Assembly: GCA_900772685.1 (NCBI GenBank)
Contig: CAAGRP010000004.1
Coordinates: 1-8,287, forward strand
DNA length: 8,287 bases
DNA from: Lachnospiraceae bacterium
GTDB lineage: Bacteria > Bacillota > Clostridia > Lachnospirales > Lachnospiraceae
Reading direction: 5' to 3'
Shown: positions 8,075-8,287 of the stretch, piece after piece
How the letters are laid out: each line of letters opens with the position of its first letter
How positions within the stretch are numbered: the stretch's first letter is position 1
Notes under the pieces: model-generated
The model's input: only the letters and a program-made list of their open reading frames with translations
The model's database searches: none
Told to the model about the DNA's origin: nothing
Position numbers and translations under genes: made by a program

Positions 8075-8106
8075 AAAAAAGACACCCGTTCCAACGAGTG
8101 CCTTTT
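8074..8106 (-). terminator. Strong intrinsic terminator T2 upstream of int
   Basis: Arms at 8077-8090 and 8093-8106 form a 14-bp stem in - strand RNA. It contains two G-U wobbles that would be A-C mismatches on the + strand, so it acts on - strand transcripts. The G/C-rich part is followed by seven T's (8074-8080). It ends only 20 nt before the int Shine-Dalgarno and lies downstream of promoter P2, so it should stop most P2 transcripts after about 55 nt and before int. It could be a fixed barrier or a regulated attenuator. Confidence 0.82.
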
Positions 8107-8125
8107 GACCGTAATCGATACGGCC
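8107..8125 (-). promoter_or_regulatory. Dyad O2 just downstream of promoter P2
   Basis: Inverted repeat GGCCGTA / TACGGTC (- strand), 7 bp including one G-U, around five bases. It lies about +4 to +22 relative to the predicted P2 start and resembles O3, with identical CCG and CGG ends spaced by nine bases. It could be an operator at which the neighbouring repressor blocks transcription, or the first hairpin of an RNA leader. Which of these is right cannot be told from sequence alone. Confidence 0.5.
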
Positions 8126-8135
8126 GCTCAATTGG

Positions 8136-8164
8136 AATATACTACAGTATTTTAATCTTATCAA
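8136..8164 (-). promoter_or_regulatory. Promoter P2, sigma-A type, directed at int
   Basis: On the - strand TTGATA (8164-8159) and TATATT (8141-8136) are separated by exactly 17 bp; each hexamer differs from consensus at one base. The predicted start is near 8129. It reads into dyad O2, terminator T2 and then int. It is the last recognisable promoter before int. Its -35 box begins one base after the T run of hairpin T1. Confidence 0.62.
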
Positions 8165-8165
8165 T

Positions 8166-8197
8166 AAAAAAGACCCGGAGCCCTAAGGTCATCCGAG
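8166..8197 (-). terminator. Terminator-like hairpin T1 with six T's
   Basis: On the - strand a G/C-rich segment is followed by TTTTTT (8171-8166). Two folds are possible: GACC (8190-8187) with GGTC (8175-8172) plus an inner GG/CC, or CTCGGA (8197-8192) with TCCGGG (8079-equivalent positions 8179-8174), which includes one G-U. It may end the upstream repressor-like gene, and it also lies about 10-35 nt after the predicted P1 start. It is weaker than T2. Confidence 0.55.
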
Positions 8198-8199
8198 TA

Positions 8200-8230
8200 C
8201 GTTCACCGATATTATAAAACATCGGCAACG
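8200..8230 (-). promoter_or_regulatory. Dyad O1 spanning the P1 -10 box
   Basis: CCGAT and ATCGG (- strand) flank a 10-base centre, and pairing continues outward with a G-U, one bulge and CGTT / AACG. The centre contains most of the TATAAT of P1, as expected of an operator that occludes the promoter. In RNA from the upstream gene it could instead be a 3' hairpin, though no T run follows it directly. Confidence 0.42.
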
Positions 8231-8239
8231 CAGCGTCAA
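8211..8239 (-). promoter_or_regulatory. Promoter P1, near-consensus sigma-A type
   Basis: TTGACG (8239-8234) and TATAAT (8216-8211) on the - strand are 17 bp apart, 11 of 12 consensus bases. The -35 box contains the TGA stop of the repressor-like gene. The predicted start is near 8204, so transcripts would meet T1 within about 40 nt. No credible coding region follows before P2. Function is inferred from match quality only. Confidence 0.55.
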
Positions 8240-8287
8240 AATTTTCCGCGCAATTCTACAACCTTTCCGATGATTTGAACCGGCAAA
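8236..8287 (-). CDS. C-terminus of a probable S24/LexA-like phage repressor (partial)
   Basis: The last 16 codons of a - strand gene enter from the right edge, reading LPVQIIGKVVELRGKF then TGA at 8238-8236. The IIGKVVELRGK-type ending with hydrophobic beta strands resembles the C-terminus of LexA/CI-like transcriptional regulators of the S24 peptidase family, which often lie beside integrase genes in lysogeny modules of Firmicutes prophages. The fragment holds no catalytic residue or DNA-binding domain, so the assignment rests on the ending and the neighbourhood. If correct, its product is the obvious candidate to bind the dyads O1-O3. Confidence 0.5.
   Translation of the reverse strand, partial: LPVQIIGKVVELRGKF

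Noticed and set aside
8133..8213. 26-codon ORF on the - strand starting ATG TTT TAT in the repressor-int gap
   Set aside because: There is no ribosome binding site, it runs through the O1 and T1 hairpins and into P2, and its composition is unconvincing. The regulatory reading explains the sequence better.

Overview
The window joins a core chromosomal operon of a low-GC Gram-positive bacterium to the integration end of a mobile element. A PolC-type replicative polymerase (with built-in proofreading exonuclease) fixes the lineage as Firmicutes. The phi3T/Bacillus-type thymidylate synthase, the ispG-polC adjacency and the general codon style suggest a clostridial genome, perhaps Lachnospiraceae. 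That family-level placement is inference.

Bases 2-6769 (+ strand) hold four genes read as one unit: thyA (5' end cut by the window edge), folA, ispG and polC. The joints are tight: 14 nt between thyA and folA, a 14-nt overlap between folA and ispG, and no gap between ispG and polC (TAA directly followed by ATG). ThyA makes dTMP and oxidises methylene-THF to dihydrofolate, and FolA reduces dihydrofolate back, so the pair supplies the dTTP that PolC polymerises. IspG is an isoprenoid (MEP pathway) enzyme whose link to the others is genomic rather than metabolic. A + strand intrinsic terminator at 6782-6825 closes the operon.

Bases 6826-8287 look like the end of an integrated prophage or integrative element. 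Three exact 9-bp direct repeats with an 11-bp period (6863-6893) sit just beyond the 3' end of a convergent tyrosine integrase gene (6939-8039, - strand), as arm-type integrase sites would. The integrase has its own terminator, which overlaps its stop codon. At the right edge are the last 16 codons of a second - strand gene, whose ending resembles S24/LexA-like phage repressors.

The 196 bp between that tail and the integrase start carry no credible gene but are densely organised. On the - strand, in order, they hold: promoter P1 (TTGACG-17-TATAAT) inside a dyad, a terminator-like hairpin T1 with a T run, promoter P2 (TTGATA-17-TATATT), a dyad O2, a strong terminator T2 with seven T's, a second dyad O3 related to O2, a perfect Shine-Dalgarno sequence, and the integrase ATG. 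No promoter is visible between T2 and the integrase, so the layout suggests that integrase expression depends on terminator read-through and/or on a regulator binding the repeated dyads. This control region is the most interesting part of the window.
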